Shown here: piece by piece, positions 55,830-64,000 of the stretch
Numbering within the stretch: position 1 is the stretch's first letter
How the letters are laid out: every line of letters starts with the position of its first letter
Origin: Chloracidobacterium validum
Lineage (GTDB): Bacteria > Acidobacteriota > Blastocatellia > Chloracidobacteriales > Chloracidobacteriaceae
Reading direction: 5' to 3'
Length of the DNA: 64,000 nt
Assembly: GCF_018304825.1 (NCBI RefSeq)
Contig: NZ_CP072649.1
Span: 496,001 to 560,000, forward strand
The notes under the pieces: model-generated
Database searches by the model: none
Seen by the model: only the letters and a program-made list of their open reading frames with translations
What the model was told of the DNA's origin: nothing
Position numbers and translations under genes: made by a program

Positions 55830-57615
55830 CGGCGCCTCCTTTGCCGATCACCAGTCTCCGGGTGGATACCGCCGTCGGCACGGCGCGGCTGACACGCTCG
55901 AACTCCCGCGCTACGACCAACGCATCAGCCAGTTGCCCCACGCTCTGACCACGCAACGCCGCCTCCACCACCCCCAGGGTCGCGTCGCTTATCGCGCGGC
56001 CCTGCCGGTCGCGCTTCCGCCTGAGGATTCGCAGGGACTCTTGACGCAGCGCCGCCTGAAAAGCTGGCTCGGCCTCGGCTTCGTTGAGTTGGAGGGCCAA
56101 CCGGCGCAGCTCATAGGCAGCGCCATGCGCCAGCGCGCCCTGCCGGTACAGGTCAATGAGGCTTTTCAACTGTTGGTCAAAGTCACCCCACCGGCCGCCG
56201 ACGACCGTCTCGCCGCCGCTCCGCTTGTCAAAGGCAATGACCAGTGCATTGCGCGTCCGTTTGGCAACCTGCTCTGCCCGCCGTGCCCGCCGGAGGGCAT
56301 CTTCCAGCGGGTCAAGGTGGTGCGAAACGGCCAGGCCCACCGAAAGCGTCGGCGACACCTCGGCCGGTCGAACCCCGGCCAGTCGCTGCTGAAAGGCTGT
56401 CGCCAGGTCTTTGGCGCAGTCCAGCGCCGTATGCAACGGCACATAGGCCAGCACATCATCCCCGCCGGCATACATCAGCGACCCGCGATGTTGTTCTTCG
56501 ACGAGTTGCCGCGCCTCGCTGGCAAAAGCCGCCAGAGCCTGTGACAGCTTCCGGTGCGCCTCCGGTGTCTGACAAGCGTCAATGGCAGCGCCCATGTGGT
56601 CGCCATCGGCAAGCAGCAGCCCATAGTAGGGATACGGACGGCCCAGCCCAGACTGGCGCAAGAAAGAACGCAGCACCTGTGCCGCCGTTTGCACCTTGGC
56701 CCGACGCTGCCCAACGTCCGGCTCGTCCTCGAAAAACTCACCGTAACGGCTTTCAAACAGTAACCGCCCGTCGTAGTTCTCAAAGACCGGATGCCGAACC
56801 GGTGTCTTGCCCAGCATCTCCGGCGACAGCTTGAGGTCGTCCCGCAAAACCTTGAAAAAAGTCCTCGCTGCCTGCCGCGTCATATCGTTATCAGACAGTT
56901 GTTCAAGCACCGGCAGCGCCGCCATGTGCGACGTGCTGCTGACCCGGTCGGACCCGTCCTGGCGTCCGCGCTGGCCCAACCGCTTCATCAGTCCAACGCC
57001 GCACAGTTGCTCACTACGGCGTATCCCGTAGGCCCGCAACAGCTCATCCGCCTGGCCTGGCCGCAGAACAGACTCCCGCAACCCGTCCAAGGACGACTTC
57101 GGACGCGCGCTCCCCCAGTCCACCGGCGCAAAATCACGCAGGGTTTTTCGCGCCGCCAGGGCCCGCTCGGCCAGGTCACGCGCTACCCCGTAGCCACCAT
57201 CGCCGACGACAGCCGTGGCCCAGGTCACTTCGGGCAAATCACGCGCCTGGCGAAGCGCCACGTCCCGATCAAAGCGCTCACCCAGACGCTGGAAGGCTTC
57301 CGTGGCCAGCGCTGCCACCCGCTCCCTGACCGCCTGGGCCGCTTTCCGCGCCAGTTCCGGCGCCTGCCCTGCCGGCACGAGCGCCACCACCTTGTTGGCG
57401 ACATTGAGTGATGAATCGGGCGCGACATCTTCAATGTTATCAGTCGCAGGGAAAATCAAGCACTCAACGCCACAGACCTCCGCCAGGGCCCGCGCGGCAG
57501 CCTTCGATAATTCGCTCAACAGCCATGACCCATACCACAGGTCACGACTGCGCCGCGCGGCGGCAATCCAGCCCTGGACCGGCCCAATCGCCACGATCAC
57601 GACCGCCTCGGTCAT
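55810..57615 (-). CDS. cmr2: Cas10 (Cmr2) lacking the HD domain, GGDD intact
   Basis: A 601-aa type III-B large subunit. It starts directly with VVIVAIGPVQGWIAAARRSRDLWYGSW, the first palm domain, so the N-terminal HD nuclease is absent. The palm/cyclase motifs are present: LLADGDHMGAAID (D337, D339) and YAGGDDVLAYVP (GGDD at 384-387), which convert ATP to cyclic oligoadenylate once target RNA is bound. A C-terminal helical domain follows. With no HD domain, DNA cleavage is not expected and signalling is the main output. It overlaps cas6 as ATGA. Parts of it recur as a scar at 37275-37565, and two copies of the CTGATAAC motif lie inside it. Confidence 0.95.
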   Translation of the reverse strand: MTEAVVIVAIGPVQGWIAAARRSRDLWYGSWLLSELSKAAARALAEVCGVECLIFPATDNIEDVAPDSSLNVANKVVALVPAGQAPELARKAAQAVRERVAALATEAFQRLGERFDRDVALRQARDLPEVTWATAVVGDGGYGVARDLAERALAARKTLRDFAPVDWGSARPKSSLDGLRESVLRPGQADELLRAYGIRRSEQLCGVGLMKRLGQRGRQDGSDRVSSTSHMAALPVLEQLSDNDMTRQAARTFFKVLRDDLKLSPEMLGKTPVRHPVFENYDGRLLFESRYGEFFEDEPDVGQRRAKVQTAAQVLRSFLRQSGLGRPYPYYGLLLADGDHMGAAIDACQTPEAHRKLSQALAAFASEARQLVEEQHRGSLMYAGGDDVLAYVPLHTALDCAKDLATAFQQRLAGVRPAEVSPTLSVGLAVSHHLDPLEDALRRARRAEQVAKRTRNALVIAFDKRSGGETVVGGRWGDFDQQLKSLIDLYRQGALAHGAAYELRRLALQLNEAEAEPAFQAALRQESLRILRRKRDRQGRAISDATLGVVEAALRGQSVGQLADALVVAREFERVSRAVPTAVSTRRLVIGKGGADGAVDD

Positions 57616-58598
57616 GCGCTTGCCTCCGTCGCGCTTCCCGCATCGAGCCGCTCAACCCGCATCCGCCCCAGCCCCATACTCGTGCCTGTGCCGATGTGCA
57701 GGTGCTCGCCAACCGCCAGCAGCGTGGCAAACCACCCCAGGTCGCCCCCGCCAAACACCACTTCCCCTAACAATCCACCCAATCGCAGGCGCTGCTGTTG
57801 GCGACTCGACCACCGCGCCCAATCCAGCCAGCGCAGCCGGCGGTGCTCGGTTTGCACGGCGTCGGCCGCAGCCAGCGCCAGGCGGACATCCCACGCCGGA
57901 TGCCCATCACCATGCACCTCACTCAACAGGACCAACCGCCGCAGCAGATTTCGCGCCAGCACGCCAAACGTGATGTCGGCTTGCAAATCACCCCGGACGC
58001 GAATGCGCGTCGGAGACTCAAACCTGACGCGGACGCGCCCCATCGGCGTCAGCGCCGCCACGCGCGCCGCCACCAGCTCAGCCAACGGCCGCACGCCGGC
58101 CGCGGGGCCTCCGGCGGCATCCAGGGGCTGAACTTCCGTCAGCCGAAAGCGTACCCGGTCGCGCCCAAGTCCGGCCCGAGCCATTTCAGAAACGGCCTCG
58201 ATGACATACTTCAGCCCCTGGTTGGCGCGTACCCCAATCACAGTCAGCCCGAACCGGAGCGGCGCGTCAGGGGTCGGACGCGGCGTATAGCTGGTCGGGC
58301 ACACATCCAGCACAAACGGCACCGGCGCATCGGTCAGCCCTGGGAGCGTTGGCAACGGCTTGGGCGGTGACGTTTCAAAAATGTAGGGATAATGGCAACG
58401 CGCCTGCACAATGCAGCGGGAGCAATCCCGGTGTTCCACCACGCAGACGACGCGCTTGAGCGCCTGTCCAAACGCTCCACGCAGCATAGGGCCGGGATAA
58501 TCGGGCAACACCGCCGGCCCCTGTGGACGCAGGGTAAAGCCATACCGCCCAATGGCTATCGCCGGTAGCGTCATTTGGGCCATCGTCGCCATGCGCAT
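57612..58598 (-). CDS. cas6: Cas6, crRNA-processing endonuclease of the type III-B module
   Basis: A 328-aa Cas6-like RAMP protein (CRISPR_Cas6/DUF2276 form). IGRYGFTLRPQGPAVLPDYPGPMLRGAFGQAL opens the protein (GPMLRGAFG loop), followed by a Cys cluster CVVEHRDCSRCIVQARCHYPYIFE that may bind zinc. C-terminal LHIGTGTSMGLGRMRVE is the glycine-rich loop typical of Cas6. ATG 58598 follows GAGAGG; the frame runs further upstream without homology. First gene of the operon; likely cuts the 37-nt repeats of the adjacent array. Confidence 0.9.
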   Translation of the reverse strand: MRMATMAQMTLPAIAIGRYGFTLRPQGPAVLPDYPGPMLRGAFGQALKRVVCVVEHRDCSRCIVQARCHYPYIFETSPPKPLPTLPGLTDAPVPFVLDVCPTSYTPRPTPDAPLRFGLTVIGVRANQGLKYVIEAVSEMARAGLGRDRVRFRLTEVQPLDAAGGPAAGVRPLAELVAARVAALTPMGRVRVRFESPTRIRVRGDLQADITFGVLARNLLRRLVLLSEVHGDGHPAWDVRLALAAADAVQTEHRRLRWLDWARWSSRQQQRLRLGGLLGEVVFGGGDLGWFATLLAVGEHLHIGTGTSMGLGRMRVERLDAGSATEASA

Positions 58599-59097
58599 CC
58601 AACCTCTCACGTTTGCCCCAAAACGGGACGTGCCCACGGAAAGCACCCTCGCCAACGGGTGACCGGACGGCCTCCAGACCAACCCGCGCAGCTCGATTGC
58701 CGGAGACTAGACATGCTGAAGTAGTTACATGACAACATACAATGCAATCTGGAGAACAAAAAGCTATTTTTAGAAAAACCAATGCAGGTCGGCTTGGGAC
58801 GTGGATGGGTCATAACCGCGTGGAGTTGATGAGCCAGCCAGCTTGCGGTAGGCAGGCGATGATGTGTTACATACCCGCCTACGGGAACAGCCCTACCACG
58901 CGCGTCACAGCGCGCAGCGTGGGCTAACCTCATCCAGACCGCGTGACAGGGGGGATTAGCCACATACGGATGACCTTGCGCACAAAAGACTTTGCCCGAC
59001 ACCGACCATTTGCCGACCCGCTTTTGTGGGCTGATTGCTCACCGTTAGCCAAAGCCGGTCACATCTTGATTGACAGCCAACGACTTAGCGGCGCGGC
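58599..59097. promoter_or_regulatory. Region between cas6 and the type III array, includes the leader
   Basis: About 500 bases without a gene; cas6 promoter on the minus strand and array leader on the plus strand must lie here. Two inverted repeats are visible: GTAGGCAGG (58848-58856) with CCCGCCTAC (58874-58882), and CCACGC (58896-58901) with GCGTGG (58917-58922). No clear -10/-35 pair was found. The first repeat follows directly at 59098. Confidence 0.5.
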
Positions 59098-60833
59098 CTG
59101 CGGATTGAAGACGCGATTTGAAGCGGATTGAAACCGGGGTCGTTGCCACAAGCACTCCGTCTTCGTTGAAGACGCGCCTGCGGATTGAAGACGCGATTTG
59201 AAGCGGATTGAAACAGCAAGCAGCGCTTGTTCGAAGTTTTCGTATACCATACTTCTGCGGATTGAAGACGCGATTTGAAGCGGATTGAAACACTTCAACC
59301 GGGCGCTCTAGGATTTTGCTGGCTATATCCCTGCGGATTGAAGACGCGATTTGAAGCGGATTGAAACCACGACTAAAACGAAGTGTTACATGGTCGTTAT
59401 TTGATTCTGCGGATTGAAGACGCGATTTGAAGCGGATTGAAACGGGAGAGGAAAAAAGTAAAAAAGAATCCGGCAGTGTGAACCTGCGGATTGAAGACGC
59501 GATTTGAAGCGGATTGAAACCTGCACTCAAACGATACGAAGTAGGTGAATTCTTTCTTTTTCTGCGGATTGAAGACGCGATTTGAAGCGGATTGAAACGT
59601 CCGTTACCGCTTGACAAGACGGTAACGAAAGTACATCTCTGCGGATTGAAGACGCGATTTGAAGCGGATTGAAACGCGCCCCACTTCGGGACGCAAACGA
59701 TACGAAATAGGTGAATCTGCGGATTGAAGACGCGATTTGAAGCGGATTGAAACGACGGTGACGACATCGCACACCGTCCGCCTGATTCGGCGCCCTGCGG
59801 ATTGAAGACGCGATTTGAAGCGGATTGAAACCTAACGACTGTCCAGGTCGTGACCCGCCAGTTTGTGGTTTTCTGCGGATTGAAGACGCGATTTGAAGCG
59901 GATTGAAACCATTGTGCGTTGATACTCAGCCCGGTCGTACGTGCCGGTCTCCTGCGGATTGAAGACGCGATTTGAAGCGGATTGAAACTCGAAATTAGGA
60001 TCACTAACGACTGTCCAGGTCGTGCTGCGGATTGAAGACGCGATTTGAAGCGGATTGAAACAGCGCCGCGTCGAACGCATTCTGGTCGCGAATCACCGTC
60101 CCTGCGGATTGAAGACGCGATTTGAAGCGGATTGAAACTCTCTCTAGCTTCTAACGTTTCCTTAGAAAATAAATCAGCTGCGGATTGAAGACGCGATTTG
60201 AAGCGGATTGAAACAGCGCGAATGTGCGATTGCAAACAGTCTTCGGACGTTTGGCTGCGGATTGAAGACGCGATTTGAAGCGGATTGAAACTTTTAACCC
60301 CCGGCTTGCGCCCATGGCGCACAAGGTCATTCCTGCGGATTGAAGACGCGATTTGAAGCGGATTGAAACCTTTCCGGCCTTGCTTCGCTTCCGTTACCGC
60401 TTGACAAGGCCTGCGGATTGAAGACGCGATTTGAAGCGGATTGAAACCTTTCCGGCCTTGCTTCCGTTACCGCTTGACAAGGCGATAACTGCGGATTGAA
60501 GACGCGATTTGAAGCGGATTGAAACATCGCGGTTCAGCAGAGCTTCACGAAACTGGTCGAGTGGACCTGCGGATTGAAGACGCGATTTGAAGCGGATTGA
60601 AACGGAAAAGTAGTCAAAACATACCCTTCGTTGTACTGAACTGCGGATTGAAGACGCGATTTGAAGCGGATTGAAACCATCCCAGAGAGGCGTCACATGA
60701 ATTACGGACGTGTGATGCTGCGGATTGAAGACGCGATTTGAAGCGGATTGAAACCCGTGTGACGGAACAACCGCCACGAGTATTCCGTTTTCGTCGCTGC
60801 GGATTGAAGACGCGATTTGAAGCGGATTGAAAC
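59098..60833 (+). CRISPR. Type III CRISPR array, 23 intact repeats
   Basis: Twenty-three 37-nt repeats, starting ctgcggattg, with gaagacgcga in the middle and ending agcggattgaaac, separated by 22 spacers of about 35-44 nt. Repeats are identical. The ATTGAAAC end is the usual 5'-handle of type III crRNAs, so transcription is on the plus strand, from the leader at 58599-59097. Several spacers overlap in sequence (see findings) and spacer 1 contains a partial repeat-like end. Decayed units continue to about 61047. Flanked by cas6-cmr genes on the left and cas1-cas2 on the right. Confidence 0.97.
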
Positions 60834-61047
60834 CAGAGAGAAAAGAGAGATTAGGAGTGAGGGATTAGAGATGGACTGCGGCTCGAAAATGTGAGTTGAA
60901 GCGGATTGAAACCAGAGAGAAGAGAGAGGTTAGGAGTGAGAGATTAGAGATGGAATGCGAATTGAAAATGCGAGTTGAAGCGGACTGAAATCAGAGAGAA
61001 GAGAGGGGTTAGGAGTGAGAGATTAGAGACGGAATGTGGATTGAAAC
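60834..61047 (+). repeat. Decayed tail of the type III array with tandem 79-nt units
   Basis: After the last intact repeat, two degenerate repeats (60876-60912, 60955-60991) and a truncated one (61034-61047) are separated by three near-identical 42-nt purine-rich spacers starting at 60834, 60913 and 60992, each beginning cagagag and ending near attagaga. The 79-base unit has been tandemly duplicated and then diverged. Purine-rich sequence continues to about 61125. Confidence 0.85.
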
Positions 61048-61265
61048 TCCCAGTGGTGAGAAGTTAGGAGAGAGAAGTGACGAGAGAAAGTGAGAAGAAG
61101 GGAAGAAGAAGTGCGGCTTGAAAGCTAAATTACGTTATCAGTCGCTTGTCCATCCCAACCAGGGCGACAACGGAATCAGGCAGCGGGTGGATTGAAACGG
61201 CTGAACGTCCCGCCTACCCAGTCCCACCACAGCGCAGGGGCAGTAAGAAAGCCTTCAGATGGAAA

Positions 61266-61378
61266 GCTCGGCGCGGGGTGGCAGGGACGAATCAACCTTC
61301 GCCGTCGTCACCAAGACAACCCACACATCCGTTGTATCAGGCTCGGCGCGGAGTGGCAGGGACGAATCAACCTTCGCC
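61266..61378. CRISPR. Two-copy 38-nt direct repeat, minimal array candidate
   Basis: A 38-nt sequence beginning gctcggcgcgg and ending caaccttcgcc occurs at 61266-61303 and 61341-61378 with one mismatch, separated by 37 bases of unique sequence. The spacing is that of a CRISPR repeat-spacer-repeat. It differs wholly from both other arrays and lies 168 bases ahead of cas1. The rest of 61048-61545 holds no gene I support. Confidence 0.5.
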
Positions 61379-61545
61379 CCTCCACCAAACCCGCTCTACG
61401 CTCCGCGCCCGGCAACGGACAGCACGCCGGCACCCCAGCCACCACAAGCTTGCCGTCCCAGCAGACGCTTCCCAACTTCGCTAAGGTCATCCCAACAACG
61501 CTCTGATTCACCTGCGCCAAGTGCGCGCCGAAAGGATGACCTGTC

Positions 61546-62544
61546 ATGGCGACGCTTTACCTCACCGAACAAAACACAACGCTGCACAAGCGCGACAACC
61601 GCCTTGCCTTGGAACGCCAAGGACGCATCGTGTCGGAAATCCACGACTTCCAGGTTGAACGGGTGGTGGTCTTTGGTCACGTTCAGCTTTCAACCGCGGT
61701 CATCAGCCACTTGCTGGCCCAGGGGATTGATACCGCATTCGTGACCCTCAACGGTCGCCTGAAGGGCCGGCTCGTGCCGCTTGAATCGAAGAATGCCCCC
61801 TTGCGGGCCCGCCACTTTGAGCGGATGACCGACCCGGTGTTCAAACTCACCCTGGCCAAGGCCTTTGTTCAAGCCAAGCTTGCCAACTGCGTCGAAAATC
61901 TCGCGCGGCAACAGCGCAACCACCCGGAACTGACCCTGGGCGACGCCATTGACTTTCTATCGGCGCTTGGGACGCGCCTGGAACGCGCGGCTGACCTCAA
62001 CGAGCTGCGTGGTCTCGAAGGCACCGCGGCGGCAGCCTACTTCAAGGCGCTGGGGAGTTTGTTCCGGCGCGGTTTCACCTTTGAAAAACGGACGCGCCGA
62101 CCACCGACCGACCCCGTGAATGCACTGCTGAGTTTTGGCTACGCGCTCCTGCTCAACGAAGCCATCGGGGCACTGGCCAGTGTTGGGTTCGATCCCTACT
62201 TCGGATGCTTGCACGAGGTCGTTTACGGTCGTTGCTCACTCGCGCTTGACCTCATCGAGGAGTTTCGCCCCATCACGGCTGACCGGCTGGCACTCAACTT
62301 GGTCAACCTTGGCATCGTTGAAGCCGATGACTTCGCCCCGACTGACGAAGGCGGCGTCCATCTGGACGACGATGCCCGCAAGCGTTTTCTTTACGAATAC
62401 GAACGCCTTTTGACCCGCGAGTTCACCAACGCCCGCACCAAAACTCGGACGACCCTGCGCCGCGCCCTGCACGAGCAAGCCGAGGCATTGCAAAAAACAA
62501 TCCTCGAAGGCACCCCCTACGCAGCCTTTCGCGGCTGGCACTGA
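61546..62544 (+). CDS. cas1: Cas1, type III-associated adaptation integrase
   Basis: A 332-aa Cas1 distinct from the type I-E copy. LYLTEQNTTLHKRDNRLALERQGR is the beta-domain; FGHVQLSTAVISHLL follows. LRGLEGTAAAAYF holds the catalytic Glu, GFDPYFGCLHEVVYGRCSLALDLIEEFRP the His and acidic residues. It starts at ATG 61546 (in GTCATGGCG) with GGATGACCTG ahead. Followed by cas2 after 41 bases. Likely serves the type III array upstream. Confidence 0.96.
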   Translation: MATLYLTEQNTTLHKRDNRLALERQGRIVSEIHDFQVERVVVFGHVQLSTAVISHLLAQGIDTAFVTLNGRLKGRLVPLESKNAPLRARHFERMTDPVFKLTLAKAFVQAKLANCVENLARQQRNHPELTLGDAIDFLSALGTRLERAADLNELRGLEGTAAAAYFKALGSLFRRGFTFEKRTRRPPTDPVNALLSFGYALLLNEAIGALASVGFDPYFGCLHEVVYGRCSLALDLIEEFRPITADRLALNLVNLGIVEADDFAPTDEGGVHLDDDARKRFLYEYERLLTREFTNARTKTRTTLRRALHEQAEALQKTILEGTPYAAFRGWH

Positions 62545-62585
62545 ACCACATCAACCTCGAACCACATCACTGCCGGGAGGCCGCT

Positions 62586-62864
62586 ATGCAGTTCCTGTTG
62601 CTGACCTACGACATCCGCGATCCGCGTCGTCTCCGGCGCGTCATGGACATTGCCGAACGCTACGGGCATCGGGTCCAGAAAAGTGTCTTTGAGTGCTGGC
62701 TGCGTGATGAACAGGTCGGCGAGTTGATTGAAGAACTGCGCCGGGCAATTCACCGGCGCGTAGATGCCGTCCGGCTCTACCGGCTGTGCGCTGCCTGTCG
62801 CGCCCGGCGGTGCGCTTGCGGGGACATGCGCTGGCGCGAAGACCTCGACCCCATCCTCTGGTAA
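62586..62864 (+). CDS. cas2: Cas2, type III-associated
   Basis: A 92-aa Cas2 with the ferredoxin-like start FLLLTYDIRDPRRLRRVMDIAERYGHRVQKSVFEC, including the conserved Asp of TYDI. RRAIHRRVDAVRLYRLCAAC leads to an unusual Cys-rich end, CAACRARRCACG, four Cys in twelve residues that could bind zinc. ATG 62586 follows GGGAGG. Pairs with the preceding Cas1. Confidence 0.94.
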   Translation: MQFLLLTYDIRDPRRLRRVMDIAERYGHRVQKSVFECWLRDEQVGELIEELRRAIHRRVDAVRLYRLCAACRARRCACGDMRWREDLDPILW

Positions 62865-62943
62865 CACCGGCTTACGCATCGGGCAGGCCCCAGGAAAGTC
62901 AAGGTTGCAAGGCGCGCCGGTCGGGTGTTGTCAGACACACCGT

Positions 62944-64000
62944 TCAGGGCTGCATCAACGTGTCAAATAGCGCATAGCCCGACTTGACAATCTCATCAAA
63001 GCGCGCCTGCGCGGCTTTTGGATTCAAGGCATCAAGTGGAGCCTTTAGATCCTGGTCCTCGGGATCTGTGCCGTGCACAACGGCATTGCGGAGATTGGCG
63101 ATGTTCTTGAAGTGAGAAGCGTAGTCTGACCCAAGCTCTTCCTTGATCTTTTTGCCGGCCTCCCGGCGCGAATCGTAGGAGAGCGGCTCGTCGATTTCAA
63201 ACTTCTGGCAGCCCGCCACACAAAGCGCCTCATAGAGCAGGACGATGCCCTTGAGCCGCTGGTTGGCCGCAAACGCCGTCTCTGCCTTGCGGCGCAGCCG
63301 TTGCGCCAAGGTATCTCCGGCAATCCAACTCAAAGGTTCGTCCAGCGCCTCGGCCAACGCGCGGTCAAGCGCCGCCACTTCACCCACGGCGCTCAACTGC
63401 GCTCTAGCTTTATTCACAGCCTTCTTCGTCACCCGATTGACGTTATCGGCATAGGCTGCCTGTTCGAGCTTGTCGAGCAAATCGGCTTCTGGCGCAGCCA
63501 ACCGCCCAAAGACATTGACCAGTTGGCCGAAATCATCGGTGTAGCGATAGGTCGCCAGAGCTTCGGTCACATCGAGCAAGTCTTGGCATAGCGGCAGTTC
63601 AATGACTTGGTTACCAAACTCAAACGCGCCGTAGTACATCTCCACGCTCGCCAGCCGCCGAAACCAGCGGAGTGTCGTTGCCATAAACGCCATGAGGACT
63701 GGCTGGTGACGCAAGCCGTGGGTAATGTCCAACGTCAGGTCGTCGCCCACCCCAACGTTGCGGTAAAGGGCTTTCCAAACGCGCATCTGTGAATCGCGGT
63801 CGTTTGCCGGGCCGACCAGCTCGCAAACCACCTTTACCCGACTTGTCTGGCTCAACGCCGCAGACCATTCGTCAAGCAGTGGCTGCGTCATGTCTTCTTG
63901 ACGCACGGCTCGGCTGACAGCGTCCCAAATCTTTTCAATCGAGCTGATTTGATCGTCAGGGACTAGCTCTACCAACGCATCCCAGATGGATGCAGCCGTT
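62944..64000 (-). CDS. CARF-HEPN (Csx1/DxTHG family) CRISPR RNase, 5' end outside window
   Basis: At least 351 aa, open through the window edge, so the N-terminus is missing. LTLDITHGLRHQPVLMAFM is the DxTHG motif that marks TIGR02221/Csx1-like CARF proteins, which bind cyclic oligoadenylate. A helical C-terminal half with NLRNAVVHGTDP supplies the R-x4-H of the HEPN RNase site. It is convergent with cas2 and 79 bases from it. It is the likely effector of the HD-less Cas10 in this island; cA4 is the common ligand for the family but is not proven here. Confidence 0.88.
   Translation of the reverse strand, partial: TAASIWDALVELVPDDQISSIEKIWDAVSRAVRQEDMTQPLLDEWSAALSQTSRVKVVCELVGPANDRDSQMRVWKALYRNVGVGDDLTLDITHGLRHQPVLMAFMATTLRWFRRLASVEMYYGAFEFGNQVIELPLCQDLLDVTEALATYRYTDDFGQLVNVFGRLAAPEADLLDKLEQAAYADNVNRVTKKAVNKARAQLSAVGEVAALDRALAEALDEPLSWIAGDTLAQRLRRKAETAFAANQRLKGIVLLYEALCVAGCQKFEIDEPLSYDSRREAGKKIKEELGSDYASHFKNIANLRNAVVHGTDPEDQDLKAPLDALNPKAAQARFDEIVKSGYALFDTLMQP

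Noticed and set aside
59045-60777. 425-aa and shorter minus-strand frames with repeated QSASNRVFNPQ or NPLQIASSIR peptides
   Set aside because: They are the reverse translation of the type III repeats and spacers.
61146-61744. Frames of 104-161 aa ahead of cas1
   Set aside because: Their repeated RRGVAGTNQPSP peptide comes from the 38-nt repeat; no ribosome site or homology.

Overview
The window reads as a moderately GC-rich (roughly 60% by eye) Gram-negative bacterial chromosome. Signal peptides, CsgG-like secretion proteins and cobalamin genes support a Gram-negative cell. The general look, with large secreted proteins and two CRISPR systems in a compact genome, recalls thermophilic Acidobacteriota of the Chloracidobacterium type. 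That assignment is from memory of the family and is not proven by the sequence.

Layout. 0-7 kb: an AAA ATPase with a C-terminal nuclease-like domain, an AtuA/DUF1446 protein, tryptophan synthase beta, and a two-gene osmoprotectant ABC importer. 7-13.5 kb: a tightly packed operon of a coiled-coil protein, a MurG-like glycosyltransferase, three successive radical SAM proteins and a small membrane-anchored protein, closed by a strong terminator; its product is unknown. 13.8-18.3 kb: a 753-aa secreted protein with strong G-over-C strand bias, then an IS607-family element whose serine transposase is frameshifted while TnpB is intact. 18.2-24.9 kb: a small exported protein, a MarR regulator-pirin pair, and a 1412-aa secreted metzincin protease. 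25-35.5 kb: cobalamin genes (cobN, a BtuF-like binding protein, cobO and a frameshifted cobB) interleaved with a DUF1874 (AcrIII-1/Crn2-like) ring-nuclease candidate and two paralogous CsgG-like proteins. 35.5-37.1 kb: YjbQ and two unrecognised genes.

37-64 kb is a defence island. It holds a type I-E CRISPR array (44 repeats, read on the minus strand) with a complete minus-strand cas3-cas8e-cse2-cas7e-cas5e-cas6e-cas1e-cas2e operon; a divergent WYL regulator; a complete type III-B operon (cas6-cas10-cmr3-cmr1-cmr4-cmr5-cmr6); a second array (23 intact 37-nt repeats plus a decayed tail, read on the plus strand); a two-copy 38-nt repeat; a second cas1-cas2 pair; and a CARF-HEPN protein of the DxTHG type cut off by the window end.

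How it fits together: the type III-B Cas10 keeps its GGDD cyclase motif but lacks an N-terminal HD nuclease, so its output is probably cyclic oligoadenylate. The CARF-HEPN protein is the likely sensor-RNase, and the DUF1874 protein about 27 kb away is a plausible off-switch that destroys the signal. A scar of a second cas10/cmr module beside the type I-E array suggests that this island once held, or duplicated, another type III module.
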